DNA of 64,000 nucleotides from Planctomycetota bacterium (GTDB taxonomy: Bacteria; Planctomycetota; Planctomycetia; Gemmatales; Gemmataceae): contig JAKOSN010000292.1 of assembly GCA_029777335.1 (NCBI GenBank), positions 21,104-85,103 on the forward strand, in the 5' to 3' direction. The notes beneath the pieces were generated by a model. The model was not told the DNA's origin, made no database searches, and saw only the letters and a program-made list of their open reading frames with translations. The translations under genes and the position numbers were made by a program. Positions within the stretch are counted from its first letter, which is position 1, and every line of letters begins with the position of its first letter. This document shows positions 29,060 through 37,298 of the stretch, one piece after another.

Positions 29060-30631
29060 ATGGCGGGCCAACTGGTGGGCATCGATCTGGGGACGACGTT
29101 TTCTGCGATTGCCACCCTGGACGACCGCGGACAGCCGACGACCTTGCCCAATCGCGATGGCGATATGCTCACCCCCAGCGCGGTCCTTCTCGATGAGGAG
29201 GGGGGCGCTGTGGTGGGGCAGGCCGCGCTGGACGTTGCGCTGGAACAACCCGACCGAGTCGCCACGCTGATCAAACGACGGATGGGCCATGCCGATTATG
29301 GTCGTCTGGTCGCCGGTCGCTCGTTCCGCCCGGAAACGCTTTCGGCAATCATCCTGAGGAAGTTGGTCCAGGATGCCGAACTGCGGATCGGGCCCATTCG
29401 CCAGGCTGTCATCACCGTCCCAGCCTACTTCGACGACACACGCCGCAAGGCCACTCAGGATGCGGGGCACATTGCCGGTCTGGAAGTACTCGACATCCTC
29501 GACGAACCCACCGCGGCGGCACTGGCCTACTCGTTTCAACCGCGGCGCGAGGGGCTGGTGACCAATCTGGAACAGGCGCTGGTCGACGGCGAACGCACCG
29601 TGCTCGTCTATGACCTGGGGGGCGGTACTTTCGACGTGACCCTGGTGCGGCTGTCGCAACATCGTTTTCAGACCCTCGCCATCGAGGGCGATGTGCTCCT
29701 GGGGGGGAAGGACTGGGACGATCGGATCGTCGATTATGTGGCGCGCGAGTTCCAGACGCAGCACGGCGAGGATCCCCGGCGCGATCAACAATCGCTGGCC
29801 GCGTTGAACGCCTCGGCGGAGCGCGCCAAGCGCACCCTCAGTAAACTGGGACAGGCAACCGTCACGTGCACGCATGGCGGAAAGGTGCTCACGGTTCCCC
29901 TCAGCCGAGCGAAGTTCGAGGAGTTGACCCGCGACCTCCTGGTGCGCACCCAGTTCACAACCAAGCAGGTGATTCGCCAGGCGGGGTTGTCCTGGCCTCA
30001 GGTGGAACGGGTGCTGCTGGTCGGTGGCTCGACGCACATGCCGATGACCCGCCAGATGCTCCAGGATCTGACCGGCAGACAACCGGACCACTCCCTTGCG
30101 GTGAGCGAGGTGGTGGCTCGGGGAGCGGCTCTCCACGCGGGGATTGTCGCCACCCATCGTGGCGAGATGGGGGAACTCTCGGCTGCGGTCAGCGAGATGC
30201 TTGGCGATGTGGTGGAGATCAACGTCAACTCGCACAGTTTGGGGATTGAGATCAAGCATCAGCAGGAACGAATCAATGATGTCCTGATCCCCAAAAACAC
30301 CCAGTTGCCGACGGCATCGAGCCGGGTCTATCGCACCGTGGTGGAGGATCAGCGGCGGGTGCGCGTCAAGGTGTTGCAGGGCGAGGCACACCAGGCCGAC
30401 GCGTGCATCAGCATAGGGGAATGCTGGATCGAGGATCTCCCCGCCAGTTTGCCCAATGCTTCGCCGATTCAGGTCCGGTGCAGTGTGGCAGCCAACGGCC
30501 TGATCGATGTGATGGCGCTCGACATGACCAGCGGCAAGATGGCGCGCACCAGTATTCATCGCAGCAGTGGATTGTCCGACGAGGAGATTGCCCACGAAGC
30601 AGCATGGGTTCGCCAGTTACGCATCCTGTGA
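29060..30631 (+). CDS. Hsp70-family chaperone-like ATPase lacking the lid
   Basis: This 523-residue product has the actin-like ATPase domain with phosphate-1 LVGIDLGTTFSA, phosphate-2 VYDLGGGTFDVT and adenosine motif VLLVGGSTHMP. After the linker comes a beta substrate-binding-like domain (SHSLGIEIKHQQE, then IPKNTQLPT and LQGEAHQADACISIG). It stops just after GLSDEEIAHEA, where DnaK continues into its helical lid, so the lid is essentially absent (523 residues against about 640). The ATG at 29060 is preferred over the GTG at 29054 because GAGGTG sits at proper spacing. It opens a co-directional set with a zinc ribbon, a propeller, a PPDK-like enzyme and a DUF106-like protein. Confidence 0.9.
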   Translation: MAGQLVGIDLGTTFSAIATLDDRGQPTTLPNRDGDMLTPSAVLLDEEGGAVVGQAALDVALEQPDRVATLIKRRMGHADYGRLVAGRSFRPETLSAIILRKLVQDAELRIGPIRQAVITVPAYFDDTRRKATQDAGHIAGLEVLDILDEPTAAALAYSFQPRREGLVTNLEQALVDGERTVLVYDLGGGTFDVTLVRLSQHRFQTLAIEGDVLLGGKDWDDRIVDYVAREFQTQHGEDPRRDQQSLAALNASAERAKRTLSKLGQATVTCTHGGKVLTVPLSRAKFEELTRDLLVRTQFTTKQVIRQAGLSWPQVERVLLVGGSTHMPMTRQMLQDLTGRQPDHSLAVSEVVARGAALHAGIVATHRGEMGELSAAVSEMLGDVVEINVNSHSLGIEIKHQQERINDVLIPKNTQLPTASSRVYRTVVEDQRRVRVKVLQGEAHQADACISIGECWIEDLPASLPNASPIQVRCSVAANGLIDVMALDMTSGKMARTSIHRSSGLSDEEIAHEAAWVRQLRIL

Positions 30632-30644
30632 GTGATGGACGCGC

Positions 30645-30833
30645 ATGACTCCCAACCCCCCCGCACCTGCTGGCGTGTTCGCTGTGCAGTGCCCCAATCC
30701 GAAATGTCGCAAGTACATGCTGGTCGAGGACCACGACCGAGGGAAGGTCGTGCCCTGCCTGCTGTGTAAAACGCCGATTCGCATCGGGGGCGCTCCCGCC
30801 GCGCCGCCCCCCTCGTCGCAACGCCCGCGCTGA
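30645..30833 (+). CDS. Small zinc-ribbon protein
   Basis: This 62-residue protein carries four cysteines in CPNPKC (C16, C21) and CLLC (C38, C41), with MLVEDHDRGKVVP between them. This is the pattern of a planctomycete-type zinc ribbon often found fused to, or beside, signalling and transport proteins. The N- and C-terminal tails are proline-rich and unstructured. It starts 13 bases after the Hsp70-like gene and is probably co-translated with it. No enzymatic function is expected; it may act as an adaptor. Confidence 0.65.
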   Translation: MTPNPPAPAGVFAVQCPNPKCRKYMLVEDHDRGKVVPCLLCKTPIRIGGAPAAPPPSSQRPR

Positions 30834-30908
30834 GCGTACTTCGCGAACCGTCTTTGCCGGGATCTGTGGTCGCCCTTCCCTCGACGTTTCACCCTGAGGA
30901 TGGCTCCG

Positions 30909-33440
30909 ATGCCGAGTCTCGACTTCGCCGTCGTCCCGGTTTTGCTCAGTCCCTTGCAGGTGTTGCTCACCATCCTGCCTGGTCTGCTGGTCGCGCTCGC
31001 CACCTCGATCTTCTCTCTGTTGCGTCCCCGCGCGATGCTCCACCTCCTGCACATCGTCTGGGAGCAGAAGATTCCCCTGCTTATCCTCGCGTTGTGTGGG
31101 GCGGGGTTAGTGTGGACAGGACAGCATCTGCTGCGTGGACTTGGACCCACTGCCAATGCCGCGGAGATGACCAGCACCGACTGGCCGATGGGACGCGGAG
31201 GGTTGACCCGCACGGGCACCCCGGATGGCCAGGGACCGACGCAGGGGGGGCTGAACTGGGTGTGGAAGAAGTCGGAGGAAGCGTTCCTGTCGTCGCCCGC
31301 GGTGGTGGGCAATCGCGTCTATGTGGCCTCCGCGAGTCTGGGGGTCTTTGGCCAGAGCGGGACGATCTACTGTTTCGATGCCGATACCGGCGCGGTGGTC
31401 TGGCAGGCGGCTCCCGAAGGGTATCGTCCCACGTTCTCCTCGCCGGTGGTTGCGGGGCACTACCTGGTTTGCGGCGAGGGACTGCACGATACCAAGGATT
31501 CCCGCGTGATCTGTCTTGACTTGACCCCCGGCAAGGAAGGGCAGGTGGTGTGGACTCACGAGACGAAAAGTCACGTGGAATGTACGCCGGTGGTCAGCCA
31601 GGGGAAGGTGTATGTCAACGCGGGAGACGATGGGATCTACTGCCTGGAACTGGAGCCGGGGGCGGATCGCAAAGGCCGCGTGGTCTGGCATCAGCCGGGG
31701 GAGAAGTTTCTCGACGCCGAGACCTCGCTCGCGGTCCACGGGGAGAGAGTCTACGTGGGGCTGGGGTTGGGAACGCCGGCCTTGTGTGTGCTCGATGCCG
31801 CCACCGGAACCGAGTTGAAACGTCTGCCGATGCCCTATCCCGTCTTTGGTCCCCCCACGATTGTGGATAACAAACTCTTCCTGGGGATGGGGAACGGCGA
31901 TTATGTCAAGACGGCCCAGGACAAGGCGGGCGAGGTGCGTTGCATTGATCTATCGACGCTGACGACCAGGTGGTCTTTTCGCGTGGGGGAAACGGTGCTC
32001 GGTGCCATCGCCGCCCCGGGGGACCATCTCTACTTTGGCTCGCGCGATGGCTGGGTGTATTGCCTGGATCAGCAGGGCAAACTGGTCAACAAGTGGAACA
32101 GTCACGGTCCGATCGCCACCTCGCCGGCGGTCACTCCGACCCATGTGTACGTTGTCAATGCCAGCGGGGTGCTCTATGCCCTGGAGAGGCAAACGCTGGA
32201 GCCAGTCTGGGAGTTTCGCCTGGGGACGCAGCCGTTGTTCATCAGTTCGCCGGTGGTGGCGCGCGGGCGGGTGTATGTCGGCTCCCAGCATGATGGATTC
32301 CTCTGCGCAGGCGCGCCAGGCCAGGAAAAGCCCACGCCGCTCTGGAGTGGTCGGCTGGGAGGGCCGGGACGCGGAGGGAATCTCAACCTCGATCCCTTGC
32401 CCGAGATGGGCGTTTTCCAATGGCAGTATCACCCCACAGACAGTCCCAACCCGACAGACCGGCTAATGCAGGCTCCTGCGGCGGCCGTGGGGGCAACGCT
32501 CCTGGTGCCAATGGCCGGTGGCTCTCGGCGTGGGCTGGCGTTGCTTCCGGCCGACGTCGCCATCAATCGCGCTCCGGCCGCGCTCTGGTTTCACCCCACG
32601 CGCCATGGGGTTATTCAATCCCCGGCAATGACCGCGAAACTGGCCCTGGTCGTGGATGGCAGGGAAGGGGACGAGGGGCGCTCCCTCACCGCGCTGGAGC
32701 TTGCCAGTGGCAACCCCCAGTGGACGGTGCCGATCGAGAAGCAGGCCACTGGGTTCTTCACTGCGGTGGCCGATGGGGTCTATGTCCAGGACCGCGCGGG
32801 ACAATTGAGTGGGGTGGATCTGCAAGGAACCCTCACCTGGACCCGCTCGGTCGGCAAACTGATTCAGCCCGTGACAGTGACCGAAACCATGCTGCTGGCC
32901 GCGACGGTCGATCCGCCCGAACTGTGTGCGCTCGATCGTCCCACCGGAATCGAACTGTGGCGTGTGAAGCTCGCCACGCCGGGGGCCGCTCCGTTGCTGG
33001 GGCTGAAGAAGATGGTCCTTGTCCCGACGGCAAAGGGCGTGGAGGCACGCTCGCTGGTGGATGGAGCAGCGATCCCCACGTGGAAGGTCGAGGGCGGTGG
33101 TGTGGCGACCGATGTCATCCTGGGAGGGGATTACCTGGCTTACATCAACACCCGGGGAGAACTGGTGGTGCTGGCGCGCAACGATGGCGCCGTGCGCGGC
33201 CGAATTCCCGAGGTCCTGCCGACGCTCCCGCCAGTGCCTCTGCGCGGGGGCCTGCTGGTGGCCGGAGCGGGGAAGCTGGTGCGTGTGCGCCTCGATGCCC
33301 TTGAGGAAGCGCCCGCCGTGTGGATGGAAATGGAAGCACTGGGAGCCATCACCGCGCCGGCGATTCTGCATGATTCCGCCCTGTATCTGGGCGTCGCTGG
33401 ACGAGGACTGGTGCGACTCGGAAAAGGGAGCGGTGGATGA
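30909..33440 (+). CDS. Membrane-anchored PQQ-like beta-propeller protein
   Basis: The 843-residue product has two N-terminal hydrophobic helices (about 11-38 and 55-72) and then a long region of PQQ-enzyme-like propeller repeats. Typical units include VYVASASLGVFG, YCFDADTGAVVWQ, VYVNAGDDGIYCLEL and VYCLDQQGKLV. No cofactor-binding residues of a PQQ dehydrogenase are evident, so it may be a structural or sensing propeller like BamB. The ATG at 30909 has GAGG nine bases upstream, whereas the ATG at 30900 abuts it. The stop overlaps the next gene's ATG by four bases (ATGA), which indicates translational coupling. Confidence 0.82.
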   Translation: MPSLDFAVVPVLLSPLQVLLTILPGLLVALATSIFSLLRPRAMLHLLHIVWEQKIPLLILALCGAGLVWTGQHLLRGLGPTANAAEMTSTDWPMGRGGLTRTGTPDGQGPTQGGLNWVWKKSEEAFLSSPAVVGNRVYVASASLGVFGQSGTIYCFDADTGAVVWQAAPEGYRPTFSSPVVAGHYLVCGEGLHDTKDSRVICLDLTPGKEGQVVWTHETKSHVECTPVVSQGKVYVNAGDDGIYCLELEPGADRKGRVVWHQPGEKFLDAETSLAVHGERVYVGLGLGTPALCVLDAATGTELKRLPMPYPVFGPPTIVDNKLFLGMGNGDYVKTAQDKAGEVRCIDLSTLTTRWSFRVGETVLGAIAAPGDHLYFGSRDGWVYCLDQQGKLVNKWNSHGPIATSPAVTPTHVYVVNASGVLYALERQTLEPVWEFRLGTQPLFISSPVVARGRVYVGSQHDGFLCAGAPGQEKPTPLWSGRLGGPGRGGNLNLDPLPEMGVFQWQYHPTDSPNPTDRLMQAPAAAVGATLLVPMAGGSRRGLALLPADVAINRAPAALWFHPTRHGVIQSPAMTAKLALVVDGREGDEGRSLTALELASGNPQWTVPIEKQATGFFTAVADGVYVQDRAGQLSGVDLQGTLTWTRSVGKLIQPVTVTETMLLAATVDPPELCALDRPTGIELWRVKLATPGAAPLLGLKKMVLVPTAKGVEARSLVDGAAIPTWKVEGGGVATDVILGGDYLAYINTRGELVVLARNDGAVRGRIPEVLPTLPPVPLRGGLLVAGAGKLVRVRLDALEEAPAVWMEMEALGAITAPAILHDSALYLGVAGRGLVRLGKGSGG

Positions 33441-36175
33441 GCAGCGGTATCTCGTGGACCTGCTATTTCTCCGATCCCTGGCCGCCCGAGAGCGGAGAGC
33501 CTCGCACCGAACTGGGCGGCAAGGGAGCCAGCCTCAAGGAGATGATGCGGAGCGGACTGCGCGTTCCTCCAGGTTTTACCCTGCGCACCGCCTGTTGTGC
33601 GGAGTATTTCCGACGTGGCCGTCAGTGGCCCGAAGGGCTGGAAGTCGAGGTTCGTCACCAACTGGCGCGCCTTGAAGAAGAGATGGGGCGGCGCTATGGC
33701 GAGGGGAGCAAGCCGCTGCTCGTCTCGGTGCGGAGTGGGGCGGCTGTCTCCATGCCCGGAATGATGGACACCCTCCTGAATTGCGGTCTGCATCCGGGAC
33801 TGGCCGAGGCGCTGGGCGATCCTCCCTGGTTCTGGACCCTTTACGAGCAGTTCATCACGCGCTTTGCGCGGACGGTTCATGGCGTTGAGGAGGATCAACT
33901 CGGAGCGCCGGGAACAACGCGGGAGCACTGTTTTCAGCGCCTGCGCCGCTTTGAGGAAATCACCGGCCAGCCCTTTCCAACCGAACCCTGGGCTGTGCTT
34001 CGTGCCAGCATCAATGCCGTCTTCGAGTCCTGGCACAGTCCACGTGCCGAGGTCTACCGCGAACGGCATGGCATTCGCGGACTGGTGGGGACGGCGGTCA
34101 ATGTGCAGGCGATGTTTCCCTCGGCGATCTCTGGGGTGCTCTTCACTCGTGATCCCACGGGAGTCGCCGTGGAGCAGATGGTGCTGGAGGCTTCGTACGG
34201 GCTGGGCGAATCGGTGGTCTCGGGCGAGGTCACTCCGCATCGGTTCCGCATCGAGCGCGCGAGCCTGGCGACGGTGCAGTACGAACCGGGGCACCAGGTA
34301 AGCGAGGTTTCGCCCTTTGCCGCGGAGCGACCGCCGGTTGTCACGGACACCATTCTCAGTCCCCCTCAGGTGCGCGAACTCGCCGAGTTGGCGTTGCGGG
34401 TTGAACAGCATGTGGGCAAACCCGTGGATATCGAGTGGGGGTGGGCGGAGGGGCAATTCGCGTTGCTCCAATCCCGCCCCATCCGGGGACTGGAAGTGCT
34501 GCTGGAGGCCGAGTGCGCCCGACAGGAGGAGATCACGCGTCTGCGGCAGATCGCCGGGGGACAACGGCGCGTCTGGATTGGCCATAACCTTGGCGAAACG
34601 CTGGCGACGCCGACCCCGCTCACCTGGGATTTTCTGCGGCACTTCATGAGCGGAGCGGGCGGCTTTGGCCGGTTGTATCAACAGCTGGGCTATCGGCCCG
34701 CGCAGCGTGTTTGCGCGGAAGGGTTCCTTGAACTGATTGGCGGACGCATCTACGCTGATCCCGAGCGACAGGCGGAACTCTTCTGGGAAGGGATGCCGCT
34801 CGCGTATGATCTTGATGCGCTTATTCAAGATCGCAATTTGCTCAATCAGGCTCCCGGGAAGTTCGAGGCGGCGCGTGCCGATGGGTTGTTCCTCTTCCGG
34901 TTGCCGTTGAATCTGTGGCGGATGTGGCGGGTCAGCCGCACCATGAAACGCAGCCGCGCCACGGCCCACCAGCGCTTTGAGCAGGAGGCATTGCCTCCCT
35001 TCCTCGACTATGTTCAGCGCGAGCAGGAACGAGATCTGGCAACGCTCACCGATGCCAATCTTCTCGCCCTGCTGGAGAGCCGACGGCAACAGGTGCTCGA
35101 TGATTTCGGCCCGGAATCGCTGCGGCCCGGCTTCTTTGGCGGTCTGGCGCTGGGGTCGCTTGAGGCGATGCTGGCGCAGCTGCTGGGGCCGATCGAGGGA
35201 CCGCAGCTGGCGCGCACCCTGACCTCGGCCCTGGAGGGCGACATCACCTGCGAACAGGATACGTTGTTGCAGGAGGTCGCGCAGGGGAAGACCGCGTTGG
35301 CGCGCTTTCTGGAGCGCTTTGGTCATCGAGCCATTGGCGAGATGGAACTCTCGTTGCCGCGCTGGCGCGAGGATCCCTCAGCCGTGGAGAAACTTGCCGC
35401 TCGTCTGGGAGGGGCTGGACCGGGGCCGGTGGAACTGCACGAACGCACCTTGCACCGCCGCCAGGAGGCCGAGGCGCAGTTGCCCGCCTTGCTGGAACGC
35501 TGGGGAGGAAGCTGTTTTCGCGAGGATCTCGACCGCGATCTCGCCGATGCCCGGTTGTTGCTCCCCTATCGCGAAACGGGGAAGCATTATCTGATGATGG
35601 GCTACGAACTCTTGCGTCAGGTGCTGGAGGAACTCGGTCAACGCTGGGATCTTCGCGAGGAGCTTTATTTTCTGACCCGCGAGGAACTCCCCAGTCTACC
35701 GGGAGCGCGCGCAACGCTTCGCCCGCTGATCGAGCAACGTCGGCTCCGCTGGCAAGCCTGGCAGAAACTCTATCTCGCCGAGGTGATCGAGAGCACCCAT
35801 CTCGACGATCTGGGACGTGCCCCGGCCCTCAGCGGCGCGACCGACGTGACGGGGACGGCCCTGGCACCGGGGGTGGCGACCGGGCCAGCACGGATTGTTC
35901 TGCAACCGCAACTCGGCGAGGATCTGGGCACGGGGTATGTCCTGGTCTGCACCTCGACCGATCCGGGGTGGACGCCGCTGTTCATGCACGCCAGCGCGCT
36001 GATCGTGGAACGCGGGGGAGTCCTCTCGCACGGGGCGATCGTGGCGCGCGATTTTGGCATCCCTGCCGTCGCCTGTCCCGATGCGACTCGGTTGATCCGA
36101 GCAGGAGAAACCATCCGCGTGGATGGCAATCGTGGCTGTGTCAGTCTTTTGGCGCGGGAGGAGCAGCGTGCTTGA
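33437..36175 (+). CDS. PEP/pyruvate dikinase-family phosphotransferase, three-domain form
   Basis: This 912-residue protein has an ATP-grasp domain (about 22-335) very like pyruvate phosphate dikinase (ELGGKGASLKEM, SVRSGAAVSMPGMMDTLLN, FTRDPTG, LLQSRPIRG). A middle helical region of about 420 residues follows that I cannot place, then a swivelling phosphohistidine domain with catalytic H865 in GGVLSHGAIVARDFGIPAV. The C-terminal TIM barrel of PPDK and PEP synthase is absent. This order, ATP domain, middle domain, His domain, is that of rifampin phosphotransferases, which transfer the ATP beta-phosphate to a small molecule. The acceptor here is unknown. It is coupled at both ends: ATGA with the propeller gene and an 8-base overlap with the next gene. 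Confidence 0.82.
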   Translation: MSSGISWTCYFSDPWPPESGEPRTELGGKGASLKEMMRSGLRVPPGFTLRTACCAEYFRRGRQWPEGLEVEVRHQLARLEEEMGRRYGEGSKPLLVSVRSGAAVSMPGMMDTLLNCGLHPGLAEALGDPPWFWTLYEQFITRFARTVHGVEEDQLGAPGTTREHCFQRLRRFEEITGQPFPTEPWAVLRASINAVFESWHSPRAEVYRERHGIRGLVGTAVNVQAMFPSAISGVLFTRDPTGVAVEQMVLEASYGLGESVVSGEVTPHRFRIERASLATVQYEPGHQVSEVSPFAAERPPVVTDTILSPPQVRELAELALRVEQHVGKPVDIEWGWAEGQFALLQSRPIRGLEVLLEAECARQEEITRLRQIAGGQRRVWIGHNLGETLATPTPLTWDFLRHFMSGAGGFGRLYQQLGYRPAQRVCAEGFLELIGGRIYADPERQAELFWEGMPLAYDLDALIQDRNLLNQAPGKFEAARADGLFLFRLPLNLWRMWRVSRTMKRSRATAHQRFEQEALPPFLDYVQREQERDLATLTDANLLALLESRRQQVLDDFGPESLRPGFFGGLALGSLEAMLAQLLGPIEGPQLARTLTSALEGDITCEQDTLLQEVAQGKTALARFLERFGHRAIGEMELSLPRWREDPSAVEKLAARLGGAGPGPVELHERTLHRRQEAEAQLPALLERWGGSCFREDLDRDLADARLLLPYRETGKHYLMMGYELLRQVLEELGQRWDLREELYFLTREELPSLPGARATLRPLIEQRRLRWQAWQKLYLAEVIESTHLDDLGRAPALSGATDVTGTALAPGVATGPARIVLQPQLGEDLGTGYVLVCTSTDPGWTPLFMHASALIVERGGVLSHGAIVARDFGIPAVACPDATRLIRAGETIRVDGNRGCVSLLAREEQRA

Positions 36176-36977
36176 GTGGTGGAATGATCTCAGCCTGAAA
36201 GCGCTCGATCCGCTGCTAAGCTGGGTGCTTCGTCTTCCTTCGGATGGGGCGCTTGTCCTGGTCGCTCTGTTGACAGCGATTATCCTCACGGTGGTCCGCC
36301 GGATGGGGACCAATCAGGATCGGCTGCGGCGCGCCCTGCGTGACGACGCCCGCTTGAAGGAACTGATGCGCGATGCGCGGGCGCGCAAGGACACCGAGGC
36401 GCTCCAGCGCTTTCGCGGCACCCGCTCGTGGATCTCGATGCTCAAGCTCAAGGCAGAAGGGCTGCCCTTGCTCCTGTCGCTGGTGCCGATTGCCCTCCTG
36501 GCCACGTGGGCGATGAGTCGGCTGGAGTTTCATCCCCTGCACGCTGACCAGCCGTTTGAGGTGATCCTGTACACCTCCCCCAGCGCCGAGGGAGAGGTCG
36601 TTCACCTGGTTCCGCTGGAGGGGTTGCAAAGCGAGAGCGGTTGGGTCCAGGAAGTGAAAGTGATCACCGAGCAGGGAACCTCCTACGGGGAGGCACGCTG
36701 GACCCTCAAGGGAATGGCGCGCCCCGAACCCTATCGCCTGACCGTGCGCATGAAAGGACGCACTCTGGAACACGAGGTGCTGGTGGGGGGACCATTCTAC
36801 GCCCCCGCGGTTATCGATCACGGTTCTCCGGTTCTCACCGAGGTGAAACTCGATCCCGTCAAGCTCGCGGGGGTAGTCCCCGGCATCCCCATGGTTCTGC
36901 CAGCCTGGCTGGTGGGCTACATCGTGCTCTCCATCCCGCTGGTGTTTGTGGTGCGCAAGGTACTCCATACCGTTTAG
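36168..36977 (+). CDS. DUF106/EMC3-like membrane protein (Oxa1 superfamily)
   Basis: The GTG start at 36168 has GGGAGGAG upstream and overlaps the PPDK-like stop by eight bases; an ATG at 36123 would overlap further. The 269-residue product has a transmembrane helix (about 26-44), a highly charged helix (48-82, RLRRALRDDARLKELMRDAR), a second membrane helix (about 99-117), a soluble beta-rich domain and a final membrane helix (about 245-263). Membrane helix, charged helical pair, membrane helix is the arrangement of DUF106 proteins and of eukaryotic EMC3 and TMCO1, distant relatives of YidC insertases. The 125-residue soluble insert is unusual. Insertase activity is inference. Confidence 0.55.
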   Translation: MLEWWNDLSLKALDPLLSWVLRLPSDGALVLVALLTAIILTVVRRMGTNQDRLRRALRDDARLKELMRDARARKDTEALQRFRGTRSWISMLKLKAEGLPLLLSLVPIALLATWAMSRLEFHPLHADQPFEVILYTSPSAEGEVVHLVPLEGLQSESGWVQEVKVITEQGTSYGEARWTLKGMARPEPYRLTVRMKGRTLEHEVLVGGPFYAPAVIDHGSPVLTEVKLDPVKLAGVVPGIPMVLPAWLVGYIVLSIPLVFVVRKVLHTV

Positions 36978-37136
36978 CCGAGGACACAGGGGTGTGCGGC
37001 TGCCAAAATGGCGTGCGGACCAGGCGCATGGCTCGGCTCGGGAGAGATCTTGAAGCAGAGCCATTCTGTCGCAAAACAAATCCTGTAAATATCTTGCGTT
37101 CCAATGACCCGCTCTTTTTCTCTCTGGAGTGATGAG

Positions 37137-37152
37137 TGGCACGCGGGTTGCA
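37137..37152 (+). promoter_or_regulatory. Sigma-54 promoter of the Hsp20 pair
   Basis: TGGCACG-CGGG-TTGCA matches the -24/-12 consensus TGGCACG-N4-TTGCW at every defined position, with the invariant GG at 37138-37139 and GC at 37150-37151 correctly spaced. Transcription would begin near 37163, giving a leader of about 136 bases before the first Hsp20 ATG. A sigma-54 promoter requires an ATP-dependent activator, which is not encoded in this window. Confidence 0.8.
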
Positions 37153-37162
37153 TTGATTCTCG

Positions 37163-37298
37163 ACACACGTGGTGCGACCGATCTCCACCACGTTTCCCAA
37201 TCACGTTGAAAACGACAGCGCGGGCTGTCCTCCCTGATTCCCACGGCGGGCAGCCTCCTGTCTGACGAATGACACCGTCCGTCCAAGGAGGCCCAATC
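37163..37298 (+). promoter_or_regulatory. Structured 5' leader of hsp20, possible RNA thermometer
   Basis: The leader predicted from the sigma-54 start begins with a hairpin: ACGTGGTG (37167-37174) pairs with CACCACGT (37186-37193). Near its end, GCCTCC (37253-37258) is the exact complement of GGAGGC (37287-37292), which contains the ribosome site of the first Hsp20 gene. Masking of the ribosome site at low temperature would be typical for small heat-shock genes (ROSE or fourU elements), but this is a prediction. Confidence 0.4.

Larger units (their letters stand above)
36978..37298. other. Intergenic region upstream of the Hsp20 genes
   Basis: These 321 bases hold no gene. The first half, up to about 37136, is more AT-rich than its surroundings (for example AAAACAAATCCTGTAAATATC near 37075) and could contain activator sites, though I found no clear repeat pair. 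The second half holds the sigma-54 promoter and the structured leader listed separately. Confidence 0.5.

Noticed and set aside
28175..30595. 806-codon open frame on the minus strand over rplC and the Hsp70-like gene
   Set aside because: The plus strand encodes two unmistakable conserved proteins here; the antisense product is low-complexity in His and Arg, with no domain.
30854..31519. Overlapping plus-strand frame at the start of the propeller gene
   Set aside because: The alternative frame has no motif, while the chosen frame has membrane helices and propeller repeats continuing for 800 residues.
33140..35326. 728-codon minus-strand frame over the dikinase-like gene
   Set aside because: Antisense to a protein with clear catalytic motifs; no motif of its own and no ribosome site that could be trusted.
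33437..36175. Naming the dikinase-like protein a rifampin phosphotransferase or PEP synthase
   Set aside because: The middle domain does not visibly match the drug-binding domain and the pyruvate barrel is absent, so a specific function would be a guess.
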